Positions 51,613-62,704 are shown, numbered from the stretch's first letter. The stretch: 64,000 nucleotides of DNA from Flavobacterium davisii (GCF_019565505.1 NZ_CP067378.1:3196501-3260500); one strand, 5' to 3'. Notes: a model not told the origin generated them from the letters alone. Made by a program: numbers and translations.

Positions 51613-52806
51613 ATGAATTTACACGAATATCAAGGGAAACAGATATTAGCAAGCTACGGAGTACGTGTTCAGCGTGGTTATGTAGCAAATAATGCTGAAG
51701 AAGCGGTTGCTAAAGCAAAACAACTTACAGATGAAACAGGTACAGGATGGCATGTGATAAAAGCACAAATCCATGCGGGTGGTCGTGGTAAAGGTGGTGG
51801 TGTTAAGTTGGCTAAAAACTTAGATCAAGTAAAAGAATTAGCAGGTCAAATCATTGGAATGGATTTGATAACTCCTCAAACACCTCCAACAGGAAAAAGA
51901 GTTCATAAAGTTTTGGTGGCAGAAGACGTTTACTATCCGAGTGAAAGTGAAACGAAGGAGTTTTATATGTCTGTATTACTAAACAGAGGAACAGGTCGTA
52001 ATATGATCATGTATTCTACTGAAGGAGGTATGGATATAGAAGAGGTAGCAGAGCATACTCCTGACAAAATTTTTACAGAAGAAATTGATCCAGCTGTTGG
52101 TTTACAAGGTTTTCAGGCTAGAAAAATTGCTTTTAACTTAGGTTTATCAGGTGAAGCATTCAAAGAAATGGTGAAATTTGTTGATGCTTTATACAAAGCG
52201 TACGTTGGATCGGATTCTTCAATGTTTGAAATTAATCCTGTTTTAAAAACATCAGATAATAAGATAATGGCTGTGGACGCAAAAGTGTCTTTAGATGATA
52301 ACGCATTATATCGTCATGCTGATTTAGCTGAAATGCGTGATATTACTGAAGAGCGTCCAATTGAAGTAGAAGCTAAAGAAGCAGGATTAAATTATGTTGA
52401 TTTAGATGGTACTGTAGGATGTATGGTAAATGGTGCTGGTTTAGCAATGGCTACTATGGATTTAATTAAATATGCAGGTTATGAGCCAGCAAACTTTTTG
52501 GATGTAGGAGGTACAGCAGATGCTAAACGTGTAGAGACAGCTTTTCGTATTATTCTAAAAGACCCGAATGTAAAAGCTATATTAATTAATATCTTTGGAG
52601 GTATTGTTCGTTGTGATCGTGTGGCACAAGGTGTAGTAGATGCTTATAAAAATATGGGAGATGCTATTAATGTTCCTATTATTGTACGTTTACAAGGTAC
52701 TAATGCTGAAATAGCAAAAGAACTAATTGATAATTCAGGTATGCCGATTTTATCAGCAGTTCAATTCCAAGAAGCAGCAGATCAAGTAAAAGTAGCTCTA
52801 TCTTAA
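51613..52806 (+). CDS. sucC: Succinate-CoA ligase (ADP-forming) beta subunit
   Basis: TCA cycle enzyme producing succinate and ATP. A 397-residue protein starting 'MNLHEYQGKQILASYGVRVQRGYVA' at ATG 51613; an upstream in-frame start is not supported, since the family begins here and the -7 element lies between the two. ATP-grasp region 'HVIKAQIHAGGRGKGGGVKLA', 'FEINPVLKTSDN', and the CoA ligase domain 'VGCMVNGAGLAMATMDLI' and 'NIFGGIVRCD' are intact. sucD is not adjacent, as usual in Flavobacteria. A strong terminator follows. Confidence 0.96.
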   Translation: MNLHEYQGKQILASYGVRVQRGYVANNAEEAVAKAKQLTDETGTGWHVIKAQIHAGGRGKGGGVKLAKNLDQVKELAGQIIGMDLITPQTPPTGKRVHKVLVAEDVYYPSESETKEFYMSVLLNRGTGRNMIMYSTEGGMDIEEVAEHTPDKIFTEEIDPAVGLQGFQARKIAFNLGLSGEAFKEMVKFVDALYKAYVGSDSSMFEINPVLKTSDNKIMAVDAKVSLDDNALYRHADLAEMRDITEERPIEVEAKEAGLNYVDLDGTVGCMVNGAGLAMATMDLIKYAGYEPANFLDVGGTADAKRVETAFRIILKDPNVKAILINIFGGIVRCDRVAQGVVDAYKNMGDAINVPIIVRLQGTNAEIAKELIDNSGMPILSAVQFQEAADQVKVALS

Positions 52807-52829
52807 TAAATATTAGTTACTAAAATAAT

Positions 52830-52868
52830 AACTCCAAAAAAGCATTAGCTATTTTGGAGTTTTTTTAT
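52830..52868 (+). terminator. Intrinsic terminator of sucC
   Basis: AACTCCAAAA / TTTTGGAGTT stem followed by T7. Confidence 0.9.
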
Positions 52869-53322
52869 TGAATCTATTTTAAAGAAGACTTCTTTATATT
52901 TAGTTCCAAATTCCGCATTAGACTTTATGTGCGAGATGAAAAGACAAAAAACTTTCTTGAAGATAGGGAGCAAAAGCCTTAATCTAATCGTAGTTTGTCA
53001 ATTCTTTTTTACTCCATGTTCCTTGACAAACTAAAAAATAAAGGAGGCATATCTGATATAAAAGAAGGGAAATAGAAAAGACATAATATGATAATATCAT
53101 TAAGGCTTTTTTTTATTTATAAAAAAAAGCCTTCATTATTTTATTTTCTTCGATTCCTTATCAATTAAAATCAGATTGATTTTCTACACAATAACACAAA
53201 TATCAAAATAATAATAAATAAAAAGTACAAAAATTGATAAGAATATTTAAATTTGACAAAACAACCAAATGTTTAACAAAATATTTTTAAACATTGAAAA
53301 CTAACTAAAAAACAGATTTATA
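52869..53322. other. Intergenic region before the effector locus
   Basis: 52905-52970 is a dispersed-repeat remnant (TTCCGCATTAGACTTTATGTGCGAGATGAAAAGAC). 53102-53133 is a perfect hairpin (AAGGCTTTTTTTTAT / ATAAAAAAAAGCCTT), possibly a terminator in either direction. TAAATTTG at 53248-53255 is a candidate -7 element for the effector gene, leaving a leader of about 60 bases. Confidence 0.55.
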
Positions 53323-55685
53323 ATGAAAAAAGGGATATCTGTAATATCAGGCGTAACCTCGCCCACAGTAGGCGAAAAAATGACCTACCACATATCCGAA
53401 TGGTACCCCAATACCCCCTTATCCGAAAGAGAAAAAGCCAACGTTACTTGGGAACTATTCAAAAAAAGAAGCGATGGAAGATTTACCACCACCCATGTTA
53501 AGAAAAAAGGAGACAGCAGTTTTACCTTTGGCGAATCTTCGGCAGGAGAAACCTATCGATTAGAAGCCTATTTATACCAACCCGAAGGAGGCGGATTAAT
53601 CATAACCCCCAAAGCCAGCAGAATCCCCAAAATATGCAAAGTAGACCTAACCTATGTAGACGATAGTAAAGGAAGCGTTTTTAGTTTTACAGAAAAACTA
53701 CGAGCCAAAGCGCATTGTGTAAATATGTTTAACAAAGAAATTTTATTTACCTTATGGGAAGACGACGCAAAAGGCAGCGGACACAATGCCTCTAACAAAC
53801 TCATTGATACAAAGAAAGCAAAAGTAGATTTATATGGTAATGTTGTAGTAGACTTTATGCTAACCAAAGCCTTGATGAAGAAAGCCATGCAAGGTGAAAC
53901 AGATATACGAGAACTAGAGTTTTATGTAACAGTAGAATATTACAGAAATAAAAAGCACACAACAGCAAACGTAGATATACAAAATCCATTACCTACAGAA
54001 AATACCCCCCCTTCTCAGCCTACGGGAATAAAAAAAGCCAAAGGTTCTCCAGCTGAAGAAAAACCGAAAAGCAAGAAAGAGGAAAGTGGCTTATTAAACC
54101 CTATTTCCGAAACCTTAGGTGAAATATGGGATTGGGTAGAAACCCAAGGAACCGCCCTAAGAGACAAACCCCACACCATTGAAATCCCGGAGGGAAAAAG
54201 CCCCGCTATTGTGGGGAAAACGAAAGTGGAGCATCCGAAAAACAATACAGAAACTAATTGTATCTGTAAACAGTATGATTTAATATGGGGTAATAAAGTC
54301 AGTTGTGATTTTAGGAAAAAAGTGGTTCAAATTTGCGCAGAATTATGGGGAGAAAGCAAAAAAATTGAAATGGCTAATGGGTTAATGGCGGTAATGTATG
54401 TTGAAACAAGAGGCTCTTTTAAATCAAATCAACTTGAAGGTTATAGATCTCTCATACCTAAAGAAGAAATGGAAATTAAAAACTTCTGGAAAGAAGGAGA
54501 AAGAAAATCGTCTAGAGCAGTTGGTTTAATTCAGTTTACTCAAGATGCTCTTGTAGCATTAGGTCAATATCATAGTAACAAAGCACTATCTATTGAAAAG
54601 AGATTTGACGAGTTGAATAAAGTAAAATTGAAATTCGCAAAAATGTCAGAATTAGTTCAACTTGATTATGTGAAGAAATATTTTGAACTTGGAGATGCGT
54701 ATAAAAAATTTAAGTCAGCGGAAGATATATACTTACATGTTTTTGCTCCTAAAGGGGTAGCAAAAGAAGATAATTATCCTTTATACGAAAGACATTCATT
54801 ACCACTTACGGATGAACAAAAAGATGAGAATGAAAAATATATAGCAAACAAGAGCGTTGACATTAAAAATGGGAATAATGACGGTAAAATACAACGTTCT
54901 GAAATTTTAGCTAGATATAAAAAGAGTTTTAATGAGGGTAATTTTAAAGAATGTAAAAGTTTTATTTGTCCTGCTGACAATAATACAATTCAAAAAACAG
55001 ATAAAGAAACCTCATTTTATATATACAAGAGTGGAAATATAAAATATTTAGAAGGAAAAGATTTAACCAAGATTATTTATTTTGTTGAAACAACTAAAAA
55101 TTCAAATGAGTTCAAAAGAATTGAAACTCTTGATAAAAATAGTTTTGGTTATGTAAAATTTCCAGATTCAGGAACAGGCTTTAATAGATATGGAGGAGTA
55201 GACAAAGGTGGTAATTCTAAGTTAGAAAATGTAGGTGAGGGAGATCACTATTTATTACCAGAAACTGCTGCGGCACTTTTTGGTTTAATTTCAGAAATTT
55301 CTGAAAAAAATGGGAGGTACATTTTGGAGATATGTCATCAGAAAATGGAAGTGATCCAACTAGCTCACCATCTAACACAGAAACACATCACGCAGGACAT
55401 GGACATAAAGGAAAACAATCAGGTCTAAATATTGATTTTAGATACTTAAATAAAAATGGGAAAAGTTTTCAAGGTGTAAGTAGTTCATCAGAATTCGATG
55501 ATTCTAAAAACAAAGATTTTTTTGATATAGCCTTTAAATATGGATTTAATAAAAATTATGCAACTGGAAAAAACTATGCTGGGGTCAATTCAAAAGTAAA
55601 AAAACATTATGATCATGGTCATTTAGGAACTCTAAAAATAACATACGAAACTATAACGGAAATTAATGTAAAAATCATTAAATAA
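53323..55685 (+). CDS. Polymorphic peptidoglycan-targeting effector, full length (frameshifted)
   Basis: About 787 residues when one A is added to the A7 run near 55308. N-terminal domain (1-217, 'VISGVTSPTVGEKMTYHISEWYP', 'WELFKKRSDGRF', 'AGETYRLEAYLYQPEGG') has no signal peptide and I do not recognise it. Residues 218-301 are a linker ('KKAKGSPAEEKPKSKKEESG', 'LGEIWDWVETQGTALRDKP', 'EGKSPAIVGKTK') that recurs at 56382 and 59223. The variable end has a lysozyme-like domain with E361 in 'MYVETRGSF' and 'AVGLIQFTQDALVALG', an EF-hand-like 'NGNNDGKIQRSE', then 'HFGDMSSENGSDP', 'HHAGHGHKGKQSGLNIDFRYL' and 'HYDHGHLGTL', the H/D and HxH metal sites of MepA/M15-type endopeptidases. Predicted to kill rivals by cutting cell wall. 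Confidence 0.8.
53974..54224 (+). repeat. Linker repeat L1 (inside the full-length effector)
   Basis: A 251-bp segment encoding the linker, repeated with >95% apparent identity at 56382-56632 and in part at 59223-59430. Downstream of each copy the sequence is unrelated. It is unusually C-rich for this AT-rich locus. Confidence 0.9.
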
Positions 55686-55693
55686 TATTTACT

Positions 55694-56332
55694 ATGAGCA
55701 AAATATTTTTATTTTTAATTTGTTTAACATGTTTGATTTCATTTAAAACAAATGATATGAAACATGATTCGAAAATAAGATCTTCTAATAAAGATCTGTT
55801 ATTCCAAAAACATATTCAGCCAAATTTTTTTTTAGTTTTAAAAGAAAATATTAAACAATCAATAGATATTGATTTAATAGATTTAAATAAAAAGTCATTC
55901 AAAAAAATCAAATTCAATGAAAATTTTATAGCTTTTAAAGGATTTAATCCATTCTATTTAGAAAGTGAAAATTTAGATTTAGTTTTTAGTTGTTTGGGAA
56001 AAAAGAAAGGATTTTATGAAATTATTTTAGATGAGAAAAGTGGAATAAAAAAATTAATATCTGTTTTAGATACTAATTTTAAATTAGAGACAATTCAAGA
56101 GCATATAGTAAATTCAACTTTTAGTGTAGAATTTGACCCAAAAATTAATCCATTGCATATTAGTACTTCTGAAAAATCAAAAACCTCAAAATATGACAAT
56201 AACCAATTTTATTATCCTGTAAGAATCAAAGATAATTGGCTTATGATTAAAGACGATAATAATAAAAACCATTGGATAAAATGGAGAGATAATAATGGTA
56301 TAACATTAATAACATGGAATTATGATGCTTAA
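55694..56332 (+). CDS. Candidate immunity protein 1 (exported)
   Basis: A 212-residue protein eight bases after the effector stop. Its N-terminus 'MSKIFLFLICLTCLISFK' is a signal peptide, so the product should be periplasmic, where a wall-cutting effector would act. The mature part is Lys/Asn/Ile-rich and ends with an SH3-like stretch, 'NQFYYPVRIKDNWLMIKDDNNKNHWIKW'. I do not know its family. Position, export and size fit an immunity protein; this is inference from context. Confidence 0.65.
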   Translation: MSKIFLFLICLTCLISFKTNDMKHDSKIRSSNKDLLFQKHIQPNFFLVLKENIKQSIDIDLIDLNKKSFKKIKFNENFIAFKGFNPFYLESENLDLVFSCLGKKKGFYEIILDEKSGIKKLISVLDTNFKLETIQEHIVNSTFSVEFDPKINPLHISTSEKSKTSKYDNNQFYYPVRIKDNWLMIKDDNNKNHWIKWRDNNGITLITWNYDA

Positions 56333-56381
56333 TTTTTTAATATTTTTTTGATTTTATATTCATTTATTTATAATAATCCTC

Positions 56382-56632
56382 GATATACAAAATCCATTAC
56401 CTACAGAAAATACCCCCCCTTCTCAGCCTACGGGAATAAAAAAAGCCAAAGGTTCTCCAGCTGAAGAAAAACCAAAAAGCAAGAAAGAGGAAAGTGGCTT
56501 ATTAAACCCTATTTCCAAAGCCTTAGGCGAAATATGGGATTGGGTAGAAACCCAAGGAACTGCCCTAAGAGACAAACCCCACACCATTGAAATCCCAGAG
56601 GGAAAAAGCCCCGCTATTGTGGGGAAAACGAA
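56382..56632 (+). repeat. Linker repeat L2 (start of orphan cassette 2)
   Basis: 251 bp matching 53974-54224 with a few substitutions (for example TTTCCAAAGCC for TTTCCGAAACC). The boundary on the left is sharp, inside GATATACAAAATCC. Confidence 0.9.
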
Positions 56633-57962
56633 GGGGGTGAAAAAAGAGAAATTTAAACCTGTGATTGGTAATGGTGAAGAAGCAGTAATATACATAACCA
56701 GTGAAATAGCAACTGAAATAGAAGTAGATAAAAATGGAAAAGTTATTTCGTATCCTGATTATGGAGCGTATAACGGTCAGGAAGAATTTAAGATTGATGA
56801 TAAAATATATTGCAAAAAAATAAAAGTAGGGAAAGACACTAAAAGTGCATTCCCTACGTACAAAGCCTATATTTATAGAGGGAATACAGTTGGAGAAGCA
56901 GTAAAAAAGCTCAAACAAGATATAAAGTTTAATACTCACGAAAATGCTGAATCGACTGTTTTAGAAGTGGCTAGACACTCGCAATCTAACAATAAAAATT
57001 ATGGAAAAGAAGGTCCAATTCCACCTAACAATCTAAATAAATTATATCGATTAAAATATAAACAAGGAAGTAACAATGGAAAAATAAGTTAGAGATATCG
57101 ATTTGTAGAAGATAATAGTTCAAATTTTCCAGTTATAAAAGACTATAAAAAGGAATATCAAAATGGTTCTATGAATATTGGCACTAGAACCTCAATATCT
57201 ATAGATCCTTGGAATTCAAAAAGTTTAATTGGATGTGTCGGAATTAGGGGGGAAAAAGGAATTAATCATCCTAGCTGTAAAGAAACCATAAAAAAACTAG
57301 ACAAAGAAAATTATAAATATATTTATCACTCAATAAACAACTATCTAGAAGGGATTATTCCTGAACTAACAGGCGTTTATGGAAGAAGAGGTTTTTCCAC
57401 CTCTTCAGGAACCGTGTTAGTTAAAGAATCAAGCTACAAAGAAGAAATAAAAGTTTTTGTATTAGTGGATAAGCTACCTGAATTAAAATTATTCGATATT
57501 GAAGATGCAAAAATAGCTTTACGTGTCATATATGACAATTATGGTGAAGATATAGCTACAATCGTTGAAAAAATGTATCGTTTAGAAACCACTCATTTTA
57601 CCTCTGGTCAATATCAACATTGTGGAACTGGGGGTATGGAAGTATTTGGCAAAGCTCCATATTACGGCTGGGATTCAACTACATTTAAAAATCATCCTGA
57701 ACATACACCTATTGGAACTTGGAGTTCGTTTGAAGGCAAAGCCTTAAGTGAAGAGGGAGGAAACAAACAACAAAAGGATAAACCAAAAACATTTGTAAAA
57801 CTTCCTTCAGTATTAGCTGGTATGGAATACAAAGCAGAATATATCAAAAGATATAATGGAAATTATGCAAGGTGGTATAATGCAAATGATCCTGATGCAC
57901 AAGAAATTTACAAAGAAAAATTAAAAGGCATTAAAGCAAGAATTATTGAAACTTTCAAATAA
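56382..57962 (+). pseudogene. Orphan toxin cassette 2: linker plus S-x-GC and glucosaminidase-like domains
   Basis: Begins with linker repeat L2 in the same reading frame as in the full-length gene but with no ATG and no N-terminal domain; the first possible start is GTG 56619 inside the linker. The end carries 'VLEVARHSQSNNKNYGKEGPIPP', 'RTSISIDPW' and 'SLIGCVGIRGEKG', suggestive of an L,D-transpeptidase-like or DUF2778/Tlde1-like catalytic Cys, then 'EKMYRLETTHFTSGQYQHCGTGG' and 'YARWYNANDPDAQEIYKEKLKGI', like a glucosaminidase/lysozyme-type domain with Glu in RLETTHF. An in-frame TAG at 57090-57092 (codon 237) interrupts it; the frame is otherwise open for 526 residues. The TAG is not at a homopolymer, so this is likely a real nonsense change (TAT to TAG would restore 'SYRYRF'). 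Confidence 0.65.
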
Positions 57963-57974
57963 ATAAATTTTAAA

Positions 57975-59086
57975 ATGAGAAGAACTTTTTTACCCATTTA
58001 GTAATCATTCTTTTTCTACTTTCTTGTAGGAACGAAGTAAAAAAAGAATCAACTGGTATCAAACAAGGTTTTGAAAAAGGCATAAATTGTGATAATATAC
58101 TTGTTACACTTATCAAAAACTCTAGTATATCAAATCCTTTTAAATCAAAAATAAAAGCAGAAATTGACAAAAATGAAGATAACAAAATTACTGTTAGATT
58201 ATTTGTAGAGTCAGAATCTGGAGTTAATAAAGAAAATAGCATTGGCTGGTTGATTATTGATGTAGCTAAAAGAAAACTATTTGACATCACTAATGATATT
58301 GAAAATCCAGTTGAATTAAAATTTAATCCATCTGATTTTGATTTCTTTCTTAAATGTGAAAATTTAAATACAAAAAACACTATTATGACAAATACAAAAA
58401 TTGATTTTAATGAACTTTTTAACGAAGGTAGCAATATTGATTTTACTCCAAAAGACCTTAGTAAGGATATAACTGAAATAAAAGAATTCAAATCAAAGCT
58501 TATTTTATTTGAAAATTCAAATCCTGAAAATTTCGATTCTGAAAATTTAGAAACTTTAATTAATAACGAAACTTTTACAAATTCGGAAAGTTTCATAAAT
58601 GGAGAATGGTTAGACTATTTTATAAAAAAATATAAATTGGATGTATCAAATTTACAAACACTAATGTCTAAAGCCATAGAACAAGAAGATTTCAGCGCAG
58701 TTAAAACACTTGCCAAAAATGGTTATATATTTAATATAGAAGAATTAGAATCGTCAAAGGAACAATTAAAATATTTTAAAAGTCTAAATGGGAAAATAGA
58801 TGTTGAAAATTATTATGACCCTTCTTATTCACATATCGAAAAAATATTTAATTTAATAAATAAAGCTTATCAAAATTATGTAATTTACGACAAAGATGGA
58901 TATACTAATTTAAGGAGTGAATCAAATTCAAATTCAGACATAATAGTAAAAATTAATTCTGGTGAACATATTAAAGTCCTTAAACCTATTGAGCAAGATG
59001 AAAAAGAAAATATAGACTGGTATTACATTGAGACAAAAGATGGCAAAAAAGGTTATGTACACAAATCTAGAATTGTATCAAAATAA
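57975..59086 (+). CDS. Candidate immunity lipoprotein 2 with SH3b domain (frameshifted)
   Basis: Starts 12 bases after cassette 2. With one T added to the T6 run near 57990 it reads 'MRRTFFTHLVIILFLLSC', a lipoprotein signal peptide with lipobox LLSC, and continues to 370 residues. Middle region rich in Asn/Lys/Glu; ankyrin-like 'AIEQEDFSAVKTLAKNGY' near 230; C-terminal bacterial SH3 domain 'YTNLRSESNSNSDIIVKINSGEHIKVLKP...DWYYIETKDGKKGYVHKSRI'. SH3b domains bind peptidoglycan or shield it. An envelope lipoprotein beside a wall-cutting toxin end fits immunity. Terminator follows. Confidence 0.65.
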
Positions 59087-59089
59087 GTA

Positions 59090-59118
59090 AGAGGCTGTCT
59101 TTTTGGACAGCCTCTTAT
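59090..59118 (+). terminator. Terminator after immunity candidate 2
   Basis: AGAGGCTGTC / GACAGCCTCT hairpin with a T-rich loop, followed by TATAAT. It separates cassette 2 from cassette 3. Confidence 0.75.
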
Positions 59119-59191
59119 AATATGCCTCTTGCTTTGCTCCACTTATATATAACCCAAAAAACAAGACAAGGATTTGTACAAAAAAAGGAAG

Positions 59192-61518
59192 CAATATTAC
59201 AAAACAAAAATATGCAACAGTAAACGTAGAAATAAAAAAGCCAAAGGTTCTCCAGCTGAAGAAAAACCAAAAAGCAAGAAAGAGGAAAGTGGCTTATTAA
59301 ACCCTATTTCCGAAACCTTAGGCGAAATATGGGATTGGGTAGAAACCCAAGGAACTGCCCTAAGAGACAAACCCCACACCATTGAAATCCCGGAGGGAAA
59401 AAGCCCCGCTATTGTGGGGAAAACGAAGAGTGAGAAGACTTCGGTAGAAGCTATTATTGATGCTTACTTTGCCAAGGAAGAATTTACAAAGGAAACAATT
59501 GAAAAAACTGGAAATCATCAATATATATTTAAAAGTGATAATAAAAATATAGATAAAGACAAAATTGCCACTATCATAAAGAAAAAAGTAGATGCAGACC
59601 TAAAGAAAGATAAAAAATATTCGAAACTAGAAGATATAAAAGCTGCTTTAACTAAAACTACTTATGCTAAAAATGAAGTAATCTCTTTTGACTTCTATAA
59701 GCTAGGGGCTAATTTTGTTAAAATCAAGAATGCCCCACTAGAAGAAGAAATATATGTAGTAGCAAAAACCGTATTGCTAGATGGGAAAGAAGTAAACATT
59801 AAAATAAAAGAAAAAGAAGAAATTTTAATAGCTAAAACTGCCGATTTACCCGTTCAAGAAACGAAAAAGAGGGTGCAGAACTAACCACATTAAAAGCTAC
59901 AGTAGAAAAAGGAGAAGCTAAAATAAAAATTAAGCTACGCCCAAAATCTGATGAAGATTTAAAAAAGTGGAAAGAAAAACTGGCTGGAATAAAAGACGGA
60001 CAGCATACATATACTTTTGGAGGTAAAAATGATACTAGTACCGATGCCAAGAAAAAAACGGTTGCTGGCGTAATTATTAAAAAAATAAAAGACGAATTAG
60101 CTAAAAATAAAAAGTTTGCTAAATCTGAGGATATTGTAAAAGCATTAGCAAATGTCTCGTATGACAAAGGCGAAAAAATCACTTTCGACACCTACAAAGT
60201 ACCGACCGAATACCTATGGCTACAGGCAGAATGCCAAGGTAACGTTAAAAAACACGAAGGGGAATTTTTGAAAAAAGATGGGGAGTATTTTGAGATAGGG
60301 AAAAAATGTGAGTGCGAAGCTAAGATTAGGGCTTTTATGAGAGTATTGAGAATTGCCGAAGGTACTGGTGAATATATTAAAGGAACAAAAACAGCTAGAG
60401 ACCCCCAATTAGGTTATACAACTTGGTTTAGTGGTAGTGGTAATAATTTTACTCTATCAGATGACCATCCGAGAACAATTAATTGTAATAGCACTAAAAG
60501 TTTGTGTTCTTCAGCTGCTGGAGCTTATCAAATAATGAGTTGGACTTATGATGAACTTAATGGATATTTAATAGAAAAATATGGTGAAACATACAGGACT
60601 GTGACACCTAAGGTCTATAATGAAAAAGATGATAGAGCAAAGAAATATAATGCAAAAGGGTTCATTCAAATATCTCAAGATAGATTATGTGTTATAATTT
60701 TGAAAAGAAATGGAGTCATTGAAAAATTGTTAAAAAATGATATTCGAGGTGCTATAGCTAAAGCAGCAAACATTTGGGTAAGTTTGCCCGGAGGTACAAC
60801 AGGCCAACCAACAGCTAAAATGAAAGAGACTTTAGATTATTATGATGAATTTCTAAAAAAAGAATTGGCAGAAGATAGTTATTTGCATATTAAAAAAGGC
60901 TTTTTAAAAGAATTTGACATCAAGTGCGGATGTATTGATAATAGTGAATGCACTGAAGATAAATGTGTTAATTATGCTGATGTAGTGCCAAATCCACAAA
61001 TAAGTAATGCTAACGGTGGGAAAATCAATAATAGATTTAATTCAGAAGGAGGAAGAAAAAATCCACACAGAGGTGTCGATATTCACACTGGAGATAATAA
61101 AGTTGATGTCCATTCTTTATTGTGCGGTGAAGTTGTATATACTGTAAGTTCTTTTAATACTAATGAATATAATTCAAGTAGTCTTGGGAACTTAGTAGTT
61201 GTTAAATCAATCGATAAAGATGATCAAACAATATATATAATGTATTGTCATTTAGACTCTGTAAAGGTAATTAAAGGAAATAAAGTTAAACATAATGACA
61301 TACTAGGAATTTCAGGATCAACAGGTAATGCAGGCTCAGTTTTTGATGAAAAAGGGAATTTGATTCATGGTATTTATCCAAAATATTATCATATTCACAT
61401 AGAAGCTGCTATAAATTATATTGCAGATAGCGCAACTTTTAAAAATGTTGCTTCTTCTAGAGTAAATCCTGAAAATTATATGAAAACAAAATTTGATAGT
61501 AATGGAGATAAAATATAG
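59192..61518 (+). CDS. Orphan toxin cassette 3: linker plus GH104-like lysozyme and M23 peptidase (frameshifted)
   Basis: Starts within homology to the end of the N-terminal domain (TATTAC...CAGTAAACGTAGAAATA) then the linker, so more of the upstream part is kept than in cassette 2, but there is no full N-terminal domain. One added A near 59866 joins two segments of repeated 'D..KK.VA..I.KKI...L.K..K' modules to the enzymes. GH104-like lysozyme: 'MRVLRIAEGTGEY', 'FTLSDDHPR', 'SAAGAYQIMSWTYDELNGYL'. C-terminal M23 (LytM-type) peptidase: 'NPHRGVDIHTG', 'GNLVVVKS', 'YIMYCHLDSV', 'HNDILGISGSTGN' and 'YHIHIEAA' give the HxxxD and HxH zinc ligands. Probably cuts both glycan strands and peptide links. 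Overlaps into the next gene by tight spacing. Confidence 0.75.
59223..59430 (+). repeat. Linker repeat L3 (start of orphan cassette 3)
   Basis: About 208 bp nearly identical to the 3' part of L1/L2; it lacks the Pro/Thr-rich 'NPLPTENTPPSQPTG' stretch present in L1 and L2. Weaker similarity to the effector gene extends further left to about 59190. Confidence 0.88.
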
Positions 61519-61519
61519 A

Positions 61520-62704
61520 ATGATGAAACAAATAATTAAAATTCTTTTATTCAGCTTCTTGATTACTGCTTGTAACGGCCAAGTTACAAATAGCAAAAAA
61601 CTGAAAACCTATAAAGACAATACACAAAATCAAAATACCAATAAGGAACAAGTGCCTGTTGATTTTTTTGATAAAAAATATTTTAATGGTTATATGATTT
61701 CATTTGGTGATTCTGATATATCTGAGCATCCATATCGTTATTATTATAATTATAGAAATAAAGAGGTACAATGGTTTGCCATAAGTTATGTACCAAAAGA
61801 CATAAGTTTACGCAATTATTGGTTGAACTATCTTCAAGATCCTAATACAAATGAAATTGGAAAGAGCTCAGAAATTGAAAAAAAGTCGCAAAAAATTTAA
61901 ATTTGTATAATATTTTTGCAGTTTATATACCTAAAATATACTTAGATGTATCAAATGGAGAATCGGAAGAAGCAATGTTTTTTAAAAAAATACCGAAATT
62001 TATTTTTATCAATATAATCTTTCAGAGAAAAAATGGAATTTTCTAAAAAAATTAAAAACAAATAGTCCTTTAATCGGCAAATATGATTTTTTTTATAAAC
62101 AGTTTCCTCAATTATTTTCTTCAAATATTGTTTCAAAATCAAGAAATAATGATATTGAAAATCTTTCAATATCTAAAAAATTCAAATTTAAGTTTCAAGT
62201 TTCAACAATCAATAATGACGAAGACAATGAAAAACAAAAAATTAATATTACTATAAAAAATATCGAAACAAATAAAAATCAAGAAATTGATTTTGTACCA
62301 GAGATGTTATATACAAAAAGAACAATCTAAACTCTTCAATTCATTCCTATTTTAATCCTAAACAGGAATTGATAAAAACTTCAGAAGGGATTGAACAATA
62401 TCACGATTTTATATTACTAGATTTTAATTTTGATGGTCTAGAAGATTTTGCAATAATAAATTATGAAGGAAGTAATGGAGGTCCTCAATATGCTTATTAC
62501 AAACAAAACTCTAAAGGACAATTTGAATTGGATTTACAGCTAACTGATGATATTAGATTATTTCCTATAGAAATTAATAATAAAGAGAGAAATTTGAAAT
62601 TTGGTCATCCTTCTGGATGTTGCAAAATAAATACATTTGTTATCAAGATTCAATCTAATGGAAAATGGAAAGAAACGTATTCTAAGTTAGATGATATTAA
62701 ATAA
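61520..62704 (+). CDS. Candidate immunity lipoprotein 3, XAC2610-like (three frameshifts)
   Basis: ATG one base after the cassette 3 stop; 'MMKQIIKILLFSFLITAC' is a lipoprotein signal (lipobox ITAC). Adding one A near 61895, 61990 and 62320 links three open stretches into about 395 residues. The C-terminal part 'FILLDFNFDGLEDFAIINYEGSNGGPQYAYYKQNSKGQFELDLQLTD' resembles the XAC2610 family, whose founding member has a C-type lysozyme-inhibitor-like fold and acts as immunity against a lysozyme effector. That fits the GH104-like toxin just upstream. The family call is from memory and partial. Confidence 0.65.

Noticed and set aside
57970..58596. 208-codon minus-strand frame opposite immunity candidate 2
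   Set aside because: Its Ser/Phe/Leu-rich composition is the mirror of a Lys/Asn/Glu-rich sense gene; the sense strand has a lipobox and an SH3b domain.
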